A stretch of 17,107 bases of DNA. Source: Clostridiales bacterium. GTDB lineage: Bacteria > Bacillota > Clostridia > Lachnospirales > WQUN01. The position numbers and the translations under genes were made by a program. Positions within the stretch are counted from its first letter, which is position 1. Each line of letters starts with the position of its first letter. Under the pieces are notes generated by a model. The model was given only the letters and a program-made list of their open reading frames with translations, was not told the origin of the DNA and ran no database searches. Shown here piece after piece: positions 1-6,788 of the stretch. The stretch spans positions 1 through 17,107 of the forward strand of contig JAISRJ010000275.1 in assembly GCA_031273705.1 (NCBI GenBank). The letters run 5' to 3'.

Positions 1-53
1 TTCCGGGTTTTTTTAAAGCGGATTAATTATACTCGCGATATTAGGAGGCAGTA

Positions 54-500
54 ATGGATAATTCACAGGAAGCGAAGAAAAAATATCAAGATTTGGTAGA
101 AGGTATGGCTCCCAAAAGCAAATTATTATCAGATTGCCTTAAAGCTTTTTTCGTGGGCGGCGCAATCTGCACTTTTGGGCAGGCAATAACGAACGTACTT
201 ATGAATTTTGGCGTGGGCAAAGAAAACGCTGGTACTTACACGTCCATAATATTGGTATTCTTAGGGGTATTTTTTACGGGTTTGGGGTGGTACGGCAAGT
301 TGGGTAAACACGCCGGCGCCGGTTCGGCGGTACCGATTACCGGCTTTGCGAACGCCATGGCGGCCCCGGCTATAGAGTATAAAAGCGAGGGTTTAGTGTT
401 GGGTATGGCGGCAAAAATGTTTACCGTCGCCGGTCCGGTTATCGTCTACGGAACATTGACCTCTATGATTGTTGGGATTATCTATTATTTTATTAAATAA
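54..500 (+). CDS. spoVAC: Stage V sporulation protein AC (SpoVA channel subunit)
   Basis: 148 aa integral membrane protein of the SpoVA channel, which sits in the spore inner membrane and carries Ca-dipicolinate into the forespore and out again at germination. In Bacillus subtilis SpoVAC has been described as mechanosensitive. The sequence shows a short charged N-terminus (about residues 1-28), then four hydrophobic segments (about 29-50, 62-82, 96-118, 122-147). The family signature KHAGAGSAVPITGFANA lies near residues 85-101. The ATG is preceded by AGGAGG (43-48). It is the first gene of the block; spoVAD follows after 40 bases. spoVAA and spoVAB are not seen, as is usual in Clostridia. Forespore (sigma-G) expression is known for the family, but I could not find a convincing promoter in the 53 bases upstream. 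Confidence 0.95.
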   Translation: MDNSQEAKKKYQDLVEGMAPKSKLLSDCLKAFFVGGAICTFGQAITNVLMNFGVGKENAGTYTSIILVFLGVFFTGLGWYGKLGKHAGAGSAVPITGFANAMAAPAIEYKSEGLVLGMAAKMFTVAGPVIVYGTLTSMIVGIIYYFIK

Positions 501-540
501 TATTTTATCAAATGAAATTTATTAAATGAGGTGAATTTTT

Positions 541-1554
541 GTGCGGCAGCATATCGGTGAACAAACGATAAAGTTCAAAAATCCCCCCGTTATTAAGGCG
601 GCCGCGTCTGTGGTGGGCGAAAAAGAAGGCGAAGGTCCCTTGGGGAAGTATTTTGACAGAATTTTGTCAGCGGAACACTCCTCAAATAAAACCTGGGAAG
701 AAGCCGAAGCGGATATTGCGCGGCAGGGTGTCGAGCTGGCCGTGGCGAAGGCGAATCTTAGCATAGACGACGTACAGTACATTTTCGCAGGGGATTTATT
801 AAATCAAGGAATAGGGAGCACATATGGATTAAGGGGTTTCGATCGCCCGTACTTCGGACTGTTCGCCGCCTGTTCCACAATCGGCGAAGCCATGACTATA
901 GGCTCGGTATTTTTGGATGGAGAATTTGCGGATAATGTTGTCGTCGCGGCTTCCAGTCATTTTTGTTCCGCCGAAAAAACATTCCGGTTTCCATTGGGTT
1001 TAGGCAATCAACGTACCCCCACATCCTCATGGACTGTCACGGGCGACGGAGCATTGGTTATAGGCTCGGCGGGCGAAGGGCCGAGGATTACCGCGGCGAC
1101 GACCGGAAAGATCGTTGACATGGGTATTAAAGACATGACAAACATGGGCGCGGCTATGGCTCCGGCGGCGGCGGATATTTTGATTCAACATTTCAGCGAC
1201 CTTAATATAAAGCCGGATGAATATGATGTTATCGCCACCGGAGATTTGGGCGTTTTCGGACATGAACTTCTTGTGGAACTGATGAAGAAAAAGGGATTTG
1301 ACATAAGCAAGATCTGTACGGACTGCGGCATAGAAATATACGACAAAGAATCGCAGGATACCCACGCCGGCGGCAGCGGACCCGCGTGTTCGGCGGTGAC
1401 TTTCGCCAGTTATTTTTTCCCCAAGCTATTGCGGGGAGAAATAAAAAAGATGCTGTTGGTGCCCACGGGCGCTCTAATGAATTCGACTGTATCGCAGCAA
1501 GGCGAGACTATACCGGCGATAGCCCACGCGGTAAGAATCGAGTCCGGGGTTTAA
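541..1554 (+). CDS. spoVAD: Stage V sporulation protein AD (dipicolinate-binding SpoVA subunit)
   Basis: 337 aa soluble, thiolase/ketosynthase-fold protein that sits at the SpoVA channel and, in Bacillus, binds dipicolinic acid. No transmembrane segment is visible. The motif AACSTIGEAM puts a cysteine at residue 111, at the position of the thiolase-type nucleophile; further family blocks are the TGDGALVIGS region (about 167-176) and HAGGSGPACSAVTFASYF (about 275-292). The length matches the family (about 335-340 aa). The start is GTG at 541, supported by GAGGTG at 528-533 with normal spacing; no upstream in-frame start is better. It lies between spoVAC (40-base gap) and spoVAE (53-base gap), the standard order. 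Confidence 0.96.
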   Translation: MRQHIGEQTIKFKNPPVIKAAASVVGEKEGEGPLGKYFDRILSAEHSSNKTWEEAEADIARQGVELAVAKANLSIDDVQYIFAGDLLNQGIGSTYGLRGFDRPYFGLFAACSTIGEAMTIGSVFLDGEFADNVVVAASSHFCSAEKTFRFPLGLGNQRTPTSSWTVTGDGALVIGSAGEGPRITAATTGKIVDMGIKDMTNMGAAMAPAAADILIQHFSDLNIKPDEYDVIATGDLGVFGHELLVELMKKKGFDISKICTDCGIEIYDKESQDTHAGGSGPACSAVTFASYFFPKLLRGEIKKMLLVPTGALMNSTVSQQGETIPAIAHAVRIESGV

Positions 1555-1607
1555 GATAGGGCAGTGGTTAGGCACTAAGCGGTAACAATAATTAAGGAGG
1601 AATTTTT

Positions 1608-1961
1608 TTGGAATACCTCAAAGCCTTTGTAATCGGAGGATTGTTATGCGTCGCGGGACAGATTTTGCTGGATAAAACCAAAATAACCTCCGGACGGATA
1701 CTGGTTCTGTTTGTAGTTATCGGCTGTGTTCTGGGCAGCTTTGGAGTGTATGAAAAGCTGGTGGATTTCGCCGGAGCCGGAGCGACCGTGCCATTGCCGG
1801 GGTTTGGAAATCTGCTGGCAAAAGGCGTAAAGGAAGAAGTGGACAAAAGCGGTTTACTGGGCGCTATTACAGGCGGATTTAAAACAATGGCGGCCGGTGT
1901 ATCCGCCACTATCGTGTTCAGCTTTATAGCGGGGCTGTTGTTTAGTCCAAAGGAGAAGTAA
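1608..1961 (+). CDS. spoVAE: Stage V sporulation protein AE (SpoVAEb type, channel subunit)
   Basis: 117 aa membrane protein, third component of the conserved SpoVA-C/D/E core channel for Ca-dipicolinate. It is mostly hydrophobic with about four membrane segments (about 3-18, 26-45, 55-70, 92-112). It carries the GAGATVPLPGFGNLL motif at about residues 60-74, which echoes the AGAGSAVPITGF motif of SpoVAC: the two subunits are related membrane proteins. The start is TTG at 1608, seven bases after a strong AAGGAGG (1594-1600). The stop codon directly abuts the ATG of the next gene, and the ribosome binding site of that gene (AAAGGAG, 1949-1955) lies inside the 3' end of spoVAE, suggesting coupled translation. 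Confidence 0.95.
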   Translation: MEYLKAFVIGGLLCVAGQILLDKTKITSGRILVLFVVIGCVLGSFGVYEKLVDFAGAGATVPLPGFGNLLAKGVKEEVDKSGLLGAITGGFKTMAAGVSATIVFSFIAGLLFSPKEK

Positions 1962-3467
1962 ATGCTCAGCCATACTCTGGATGAAAACATTGACCAACTG
2001 GAAGCGCTGTTTGTCGATTGCGGAGACGTTGTAAAGAGAAAATTTCCCATAGGCGAAAACAAAGATATTTGGATTTATGTAACCTATATAGATATGCTTG
2101 TGAGCCGTGACACACTGGAAAACCACGTAATCGATCAACTTATGCTGTTTTTGTGGCAAACACCCCCAAAAGCCGAAGACTTGCGGCGCGATCCTCTTGC
2201 CGCAATCCGTGACGGAGGCATAGCCACCGCCGACATTAACGAGGCAAGAGATGTTACCGGCATGGCAAACGCGATGCTTAGCGGCGATACTGTTTTAATG
2301 GCGCAAGGTTCTGATTACGCCGTAACCATCGGAACGCGCATGTGGCCGAACCGCGGCGTTAATTCCACCGAGACGGAAGTAGTAGTTCAAGGCGCCAAAG
2401 ACGCCTTTACGGAGACCTTTCGGTTTAACACGGCGTTAATTCGGCGGAGAATCAAGGATACTCGGCTTAAAATCAAACAAATGTCCGTCGGCGTGCGCTC
2501 ACAAACCAGCGTAGCGCTTATGTACATCAGCGACCTCTGCCGTCCCCAAGTTTTAAACGAGGCTTTGAGCAGAATACAGGCAATAGATATTGACGCGGTG
2601 CTGGATGTTGGGTATTTAGAGCAACTGACCAGCGACGATTGGAAATCCGTTTTTCCGCTGGCGCAGATTACAGAGAGGCCGGACAGAGCGTCCGCCGCGA
2701 TTTTAGAAGGGCGGATCGCGGTCGTTGTAGACACTTCACCTTTTGTTATGATAATTCCCGCCACGCTTAACACATTTTTCCAAGCCTCTGACGATTATTA
2801 TCAAAACTGGCAAATTATGTCCTTCACCCGACTGCTGCGCTATATAGCGGGGGTTTTGTCCGTTATCCTGCCCGGATTGTATCTGGCAATCGCAACTTAC
2901 CACCCGGCTATGATTCCTATGATGCTGCTTTTTAAAATGTCGGGGGCGCGGCAGTTTGTTCCCTTTCCCGCCTTAGTGGAGATTCTGCTGATGGATCTGG
3001 CTTTCGAGTTGTTGCGAGAGGCGGGCATTCGGCTGCCCGGTCCGGTCGGAAACGCAATCGGGGTCGTCGGGGGATTGATAATCGGGCAATCGGCTGTCGA
3101 AGCCGGTCTGGTCAGCCCGATAGTGCTAATCATAGTGGCGTTGACGGGCATTTGCGGATTCGCGGTGCCTCAATATTCTTTGGTATCCGGTTTTAGACTG
3201 TGCAAATATGTAATTCTGTTTTTATCATCTATACTGGGTTTGCTGGGATTCTGGATTGGAGCGCTGATGATTTTGATTCATTTGGTCTCACTCAAAGGTT
3301 ACGGATTTCCATACATGTTCCCCTTTATCGCCGGAGACATAAACAACTATTCGGATAACAAAGACACCCTTTTTAGACCGCCTTTATTCACAATGAAAAA
3401 GCGCCCTATATTCGCTAATCCAAATAGCGGCGACCGCATACACACGCCAAAAAAGCAGGAGGATTAA
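1962..3467 (+). CDS. gerAA: GerA-family germination receptor A subunit (GerAA/SpoVAF family)
   Basis: 501 aa A subunit of a GerA-type nutrient germinant receptor in the spore inner membrane. The N-terminal soluble half (about 1-245) contains GVNSTETEVVVQGAKDAFTE and NTALIRRRIKDTRLK, both hallmarks of the family. The C-terminal half has hydrophobic stretches starting near 254, 291, 312, 364, 384 and 415-445. The stretch FPALVEILLMDLAFELLREA and the following RLPGPVGNAIGVVGGL resemble GerAA more than SpoVAF. The position, straight after spoVAE with no gap, is however where Bacillus has spoVAF, also a GerAA homologue. Because GerAB and GerAC homologues follow, a true receptor A subunit is the better reading; SpoVAF remains the alternative. 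ATG start, ribosome site AAAGGAG at 1949-1955. Confidence 0.9.
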   Translation: MLSHTLDENIDQLEALFVDCGDVVKRKFPIGENKDIWIYVTYIDMLVSRDTLENHVIDQLMLFLWQTPPKAEDLRRDPLAAIRDGGIATADINEARDVTGMANAMLSGDTVLMAQGSDYAVTIGTRMWPNRGVNSTETEVVVQGAKDAFTETFRFNTALIRRRIKDTRLKIKQMSVGVRSQTSVALMYISDLCRPQVLNEALSRIQAIDIDAVLDVGYLEQLTSDDWKSVFPLAQITERPDRASAAILEGRIAVVVDTSPFVMIIPATLNTFFQASDDYYQNWQIMSFTRLLRYIAGVLSVILPGLYLAIATYHPAMIPMMLLFKMSGARQFVPFPALVEILLMDLAFELLREAGIRLPGPVGNAIGVVGGLIIGQSAVEAGLVSPIVLIIVALTGICGFAVPQYSLVSGFRLCKYVILFLSSILGLLGFWIGALMILIHLVSLKGYGFPYMFPFIAGDINNYSDNKDTLFRPPLFTMKKRPIFANPNSGDRIHTPKKQED

Positions 3468-3469
3468 AA

Positions 3470-4570
3470 TTGTTCTCCCAAAACAATAAAATATCTGTTC
3501 GACAGATGCAAACCCTTTTAATATTGGATATATTCGGCGCGGGGATTATCACACTCCCCAGAAAAGCGTCGGAGTATGCCGGTCAAGACGCTTGGATTTT
3601 AATAATCATAATAACGGCGTTGGCGGTTGGCTCGGCGTTTCTTATGGCCAGCGCGGGGCGAATTCTGCCAAAAGACTCGTTTGTCGCTCTCACGTCAAAA
3701 CTTTTAAGCAAGCCCGTGGGAAAGATCATAGGCATTTTGTTCGCTTGCAAATTACTCTTTAACTGCGCTTTAGAACTGCGTTTGTTCGGAGAAATAGTGC
3801 GGCAGAAATTATTAAGCGAAACCCCTTTTTTCATCGTCTGCGCCATAATGTTGGCGATAAGCGCTTACGCGGCGGCTAAAGGATACGAGACCCGCGCCCG
3901 GCTTGCTCAAATTTTATTTCCCATCATTTTTATTCCCATAGTTTTCATCTTTCTTCTGGCAATCCACGATATAGACTTTACAAATCTGCTTCCGGTCTTT
4001 TCGGTTCTTCAAAGCCATCCGTTAGATCCGGTCGGAGCGGCAAATATCGGAGCGGCGTTTACAGGTCTGGAATTAATTTTACTGGTTACTCCATATGCCG
4101 TACGCCCTCGCGCCGTGCGCGGGGGATTAACGCGCGCCGTCATATTTATCGGCGTTTTCATGGTATTTATAACTGTTATAACCCTCTCAAAATTCGGCGC
4201 TAAGGATGTAACCCGTCAATTGTGGCCGGTGTTGGAAATGATGGATATGACAGATCTTCCGGGGTCGTTTATAGAACGGCAGGACGCCCTTATAATGAGC
4301 TTTTGGATAATTTCCAACTTCGCGATTGTCAACGGCTGTCTGTTTTTTTCTTGCGTTCTGTTGAAAGATACCGTCGGCAAAGGCAAGCATTCGACATATA
4401 TCTTTATATGCGCCGCTATCATTTTAGTGATAGCCTGCGCCCTGATGAAGATAGAAAACGTAGATCGAATTATGGAATTAATTTTCAAAACTCTGGGGCT
4501 TGGATTGATGGTCGCTCTGCCGATTATTTTATTAATAGCGGCTCGTATCAGAAAGGTCGGCGAAAAGTGA
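3470..4570 (+). CDS. gerAB: GerA-type germination receptor B subunit (spore permease family)
   Basis: 366 aa polytopic membrane protein of the APC-like Spore_permease family, the subunit that binds the germinant in GerA receptors (L-alanine for GerAB of B. subtilis). About ten hydrophobic helices can be followed along the whole length. The N-terminal ISVRQMQTLLILDIFGAGII is the diagnostic first-helix region of the family. The start is TTG at 3470, two bases after the gerAA stop and preceded by AGGAGG (3457-3462). The 3' end overlaps the GTG of gerAC by four bases. The ligand cannot be predicted from sequence. Confidence 0.92.
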   Translation: MFSQNNKISVRQMQTLLILDIFGAGIITLPRKASEYAGQDAWILIIIITALAVGSAFLMASAGRILPKDSFVALTSKLLSKPVGKIIGILFACKLLFNCALELRLFGEIVRQKLLSETPFFIVCAIMLAISAYAAAKGYETRARLAQILFPIIFIPIVFIFLLAIHDIDFTNLLPVFSVLQSHPLDPVGAANIGAAFTGLELILLVTPYAVRPRAVRGGLTRAVIFIGVFMVFITVITLSKFGAKDVTRQLWPVLEMMDMTDLPGSFIERQDALIMSFWIISNFAIVNGCLFFSCVLLKDTVGKGKHSTYIFICAAIILVIACALMKIENVDRIMELIFKTLGLGLMVALPIILLIAARIRKVGEK

Positions 4571-5685
4571 AAAATTATTGGGTGCTTCTAATAATCGCGT
4601 TGGCGGCTTTAACGCTATCATTCCGAAATGACAAGGTGGAATTGGAAGATCGCGGGTTGGTCGTGGCGTTAGGTATCGATCGGACGGCAGATAATAAATT
4701 CGCGGTTACTGTCTCTATGCCCAATATCCTGGAAATGAAAGAAGCTCCTATCGCCGATAAATCCAAGTTGGTCAAGACCGCGAATGACGGCAGTATAAGC
4801 GGGGCTTTGCATAATATAAATACTTCTCAGAATCTGTATATGGGTCAAACAAAGATGCTGGTATTGGGGCGCGAACTATTAAATGACGCGGATTTTCTGC
4901 GCCAATCCATAGACTCTATGGAACGCAGCCGCGAGGTAAGTCATAAGTTATATCTGCTGGCCGCCAAAGAACAAAGCGCCGAGGATATTCTTTCCCTAAA
5001 GCTGGAGGGAGAATCTATGATTGGGATTACCATAGATAATTATTATGACAGCGGCGGCGAAGCCGCGACTAAATTCAGCAAGACGCTTGGGGAAGTTATA
5101 TCGGATCTGCGCTCGACAGGGGATACCCTTATTCCGATTATATCAGCCGACACGACGGACGAGGAAAGCGGGTCCGGACATATTGGCATAGGCGGCTGCG
5201 CGGTGATAAAAGATTTTAAACTGTCTCGTTATCTGAACGAGGAGGAAACGCGCGGTTATATGTGGCTTACAGCCGATAATCACGGATCTGTTGTAAATTC
5301 GCCGGATAATATCCCATTACGGGTATATCATAGCAAGCCCAGGATTTCATTTGAGAATATAAACGGCAAGATAAATTGCCATGTTAAGCTATCTGTTAAA
5401 GGAAGTATAGACGAATACAATTTTTCAGAAGAGGATTTAGACGCCCCCTTTAGATTGGAAGAATACGCCGCCGCGTTTGAAAATATTATAGCGGACGAGA
5501 TAAAAAATACCGCGGACATTCTGCGGCGGAACGGCGCGGATGTGTATTGCTTTAAAGAAATGCTGCGCAAAAAAGATTACAAACTGTATGCGGACATAGA
5601 ACAGGAATTTGAAACGCATTTCCGTGATATGGTAATCATACCATATGTAAACGTGGACATAATAAGCGTGGGAACGATTAAATAA
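4567..5685 (+). CDS. gerAC: GerA-type germination receptor C subunit, lacking the usual lipobox
   Basis: 372 aa C subunit of the germinant receptor, normally a lipoprotein on the outer face of the spore inner membrane. I chose GTG 4567, which overlaps the gerAB TGA as GTGA and gives a normal GerAC N-terminus: a hydrophobic segment (residues 4-18), then VELEDRGLVVALGID, equivalent to the mature start of GerAC proteins. The frame stays open back to 4222, but that part overlaps gerAB and has no GerAC character. Typical features follow: QNLYMGQTKMLVLGREL (about 83-100) and, near the C-terminus, an aromatic/acidic segment ending in VIIPYVNVDIISVGTI. Unlike typical GerAC, there is no cysteine at the end of the signal segment, so lipidation is not expected; a retained N-terminal anchor is possible. 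Confidence 0.9.
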   Translation: MKNYWVLLIIALAALTLSFRNDKVELEDRGLVVALGIDRTADNKFAVTVSMPNILEMKEAPIADKSKLVKTANDGSISGALHNINTSQNLYMGQTKMLVLGRELLNDADFLRQSIDSMERSREVSHKLYLLAAKEQSAEDILSLKLEGESMIGITIDNYYDSGGEAATKFSKTLGEVISDLRSTGDTLIPIISADTTDEESGSGHIGIGGCAVIKDFKLSRYLNEEETRGYMWLTADNHGSVVNSPDNIPLRVYHSKPRISFENINGKINCHVKLSVKGSIDEYNFSEEDLDAPFRLEEYAAAFENIIADEIKNTADILRRNGADVYCFKEMLRKKDYKLYADIEQEFETHFRDMVIIPYVNVDIISVGTIK

Positions 5686-5686
5686 G

Positions 5687-5707
5687 CCCCGCGCTTCAGC
5701 GCCGGGG
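5687..5707. repeat. GC-rich hairpin between gerAC and the deacetylase gene
   Basis: CCCCG (5687-5691) and CGC (5692-5694) pair with GCG (5699-5701) and CGGGG (5703-5707), around a TTCA loop and with one bulged C. No T-run follows, so it is a poor intrinsic terminator. Its form (GCCCCG..CTTCAG..CGGGGATGT) resembles the hairpins at the ends of IS200/IS605-type elements, and it is similar to the inverted hairpin at 6658-6677. It could also act as a processing or stability element between the genes. Confidence 0.5.
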
Positions 5708-5732
5708 ATGTAAAACAAAGGACGTGGAGAAC

Positions 5733-6650
5733 ATGAGAAAAAATTCGAGGCTTTTTTCCTGCATTTTAATTTGGAGCTTTGTGTTTAGCACACTGACGGT
5801 CAACGTTGGCGGAGATGAAAAAGCCACGCCGATAAATGATTTTTTTGCGGACTACGCGTTAGTGGCTCCTCCAAAGCCCGTATATTTGCCCATAATAATG
5901 TATCATCAAATTTCGCGTATATACTCGCGGTTGGATACTTACATCATTTCAGACGAGGAATTTGAATCGGATTTGAAGCTGCTTAAAGACAATGGGTACA
6001 CAACGATAACTACCAAAGAATTAACTGATTTTGTGTTAAAGAAAGAACCTCTGCCCGACAAACCGGTCATGCTGACTTTTGACGACGGATTTCAAAGCGA
6101 TTATATATACGCGTTTCCGTTGCTGCAGAAGTATAATATGAAAGCTATATTTTCCATAATAGGAAAATATACGGATATGTTTTCGGAAGCGGATGTTGTT
6201 AAGCACGTTAATTACGCCCATCTTTCGTGGGAAGAGATAAAGCAGATGAACGATTCCGGACTGGCTGAATTTCAAAACCATACCTACGACATGCACGTCG
6301 TCGACAAACGCCGAGGGGCGCTGCCCCGCAAGCATGAAAGCGACGAAGAGTATCAGCGGACAATCCGCAATGACTTGGGAAAATTGAACGAGGAATATAA
6401 AATGCACATTGGCGTAGAGCCGGTCGCCTTTACCTGTCCGTTTGGATGCTTTAATGACAGGCTAAAGGAAGCCGTTCGCGACGCGGGATTTTCAATTATT
6501 TTCACTTCCTATCAAAATATCAACAAGCTTAGCGGCGACCCGGAAGAATTAATGAAGCTGAATAGATTTTTGCGCTCGCATAATAAGAATGTTGAAAAGC
6601 TGATAAATTCTTGGGAAGAGTTTTACAGTGTGGATAACACAAAAAACTAG
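5733..6650 (+). CDS. Secreted/membrane-anchored polysaccharide deacetylase (NodB domain, CE4)
   Basis: 305 aa exported enzyme of carbohydrate esterase family 4, which removes acetyl groups from N-acetylated polysaccharides such as peptidoglycan. A signal peptide or N-terminal anchor covers about residues 7-25. LPIIMYHQIS (52-61) is the conserved first strand of the PgaB/IcaB-like subgroup. TFDDG (115-119) supplies the catalytic and metal-binding aspartates, and NHTYDMH (182-188) the two metal-binding histidines (H183, H188). A later FTCPFG matches the family F-x-x-P-[FY]-G motif. I prefer ATG 5733 over the in-frame GTG 5724, because AAAGGA (5717-5722) is well spaced only for the ATG. Lying 47 bases after gerAC on the same strand, it may act on spore cortex or cell wall; the substrate is inferred, not shown. 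It does not look like PdaA in its motif context. Confidence 0.88.
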   Translation: MRKNSRLFSCILIWSFVFSTLTVNVGGDEKATPINDFFADYALVAPPKPVYLPIIMYHQISRIYSRLDTYIISDEEFESDLKLLKDNGYTTITTKELTDFVLKKEPLPDKPVMLTFDDGFQSDYIYAFPLLQKYNMKAIFSIIGKYTDMFSEADVVKHVNYAHLSWEEIKQMNDSGLAEFQNHTYDMHVVDKRRGALPRKHESDEEYQRTIRNDLGKLNEEYKMHIGVEPVAFTCPFGCFNDRLKEAVRDAGFSIIFTSYQNINKLSGDPEELMKLNRFLRSHNKNVEKLINSWEEFYSVDNTKN

Positions 6651-6657
6651 TGAACTA

Positions 6658-6677
6658 CCCCGACGCAAGCGCCGAGG
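6658..6677 (-). repeat. GC-rich hairpin just after the deacetylase stop, IS200/IS605-end-like
   Basis: Read on the - strand this is a nine-base-pair stem (CCTCGGCGC/GCGTCGGGG) around TT, with two G-T/U pairs. Read on the + strand the same positions become two mismatches, so the structure is better on the - strand. The - strand context AGAAGCC, hairpin, then GGGGTAGTTCAC looks like the right ends of many IS200/IS605 (TnpB-type) elements. No transposase or tnpB gene is present. The + strand reading also resembles part of a c-di-GMP-I riboswitch (see findings). Confidence 0.5.
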
Positions 6678-6693
6678 CTTCTAAGGTTACTCT

Positions 6694-6724
6694 GGGCAGC
6701 CGGCATCCAAGCTGCCCTTCTTTC
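6694..6724 (+). terminator. Intrinsic terminator after the spoVA-ger-deacetylase block
   Basis: GGGCAGC (6694-6700) pairs perfectly with GCTGCCC (6711-6717) around a ten-base loop and is followed by TTCTTTCC. The T-tract is interrupted by one C but is reasonable for a + strand terminator, and it lies 44 bases past the deacetylase stop where the + strand operon should end. On the - strand no T-run follows, so it would stop the convergent transcript only weakly. Confidence 0.6.
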
Positions 6725-6726
6725 CA

Positions 6727-6786
6727 TATAATATGTAATTTCGCACCTTAGTTAACCGGCTAGTCGGCGTCCCCATACATATTATA
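6727..6786. repeat. Perfect 11-bp inverted repeat in the convergent gap
   Basis: TATAATATGTA (6727-6737) and TACATATTATA (6776-6786) are exact reverse complements, separated by 38 bases. The spacer holds a smaller palindrome, CCGGCTAGTCGG, near its centre. The AT-rich arms end next to the stop codon of the adaptor gene. No T-run makes this a classic terminator; it could be a bidirectional transcript-end structure or a mobile-element relic. Confidence 0.65.
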
Positions 6787-6788
6787 AT

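Noticed and set aside
1..14. CCGGG followed by a T-run, possible end of an intrinsic terminator of the preceding gene.
   Set aside because: Only one arm of any stem is inside the window, so pairing cannot be seen.
15..53. Possible sigma-G promoter ahead of spoVAC.
   Set aside because: TTATACT is present, but no -35 element at the right spacing matches the forespore consensus.
1592..2062. 156-codon open frame on the - strand across spoVAE and gerAA.
   Set aside because: Antisense to two clear genes; composition is low-complexity Ser/Pro/Thr, with no recognisable domain.
4222..4566. Open extension of the gerAC frame upstream, inside gerAB.
   Set aside because: It overlaps clear GerAB coding sequence; the GTG at 4567 gives a family-like N-terminus and a standard GTGA overlap.
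5687..5707. Hairpin after gerAC as a terminator ending the operon.
   Set aside because: No T-run follows, and the next co-directional gene starts within 50 bases.
5724..5732. GTG at 5724 as the deacetylase start.
   Set aside because: The ribosome site would be only about one base away; ATG 5733 is better spaced.
6642..6690. An intact IS200/IS605 element or guide RNA gene.
   Set aside because: Only end-like hairpins are seen; there is no tnpA or tnpB reading frame in the window.
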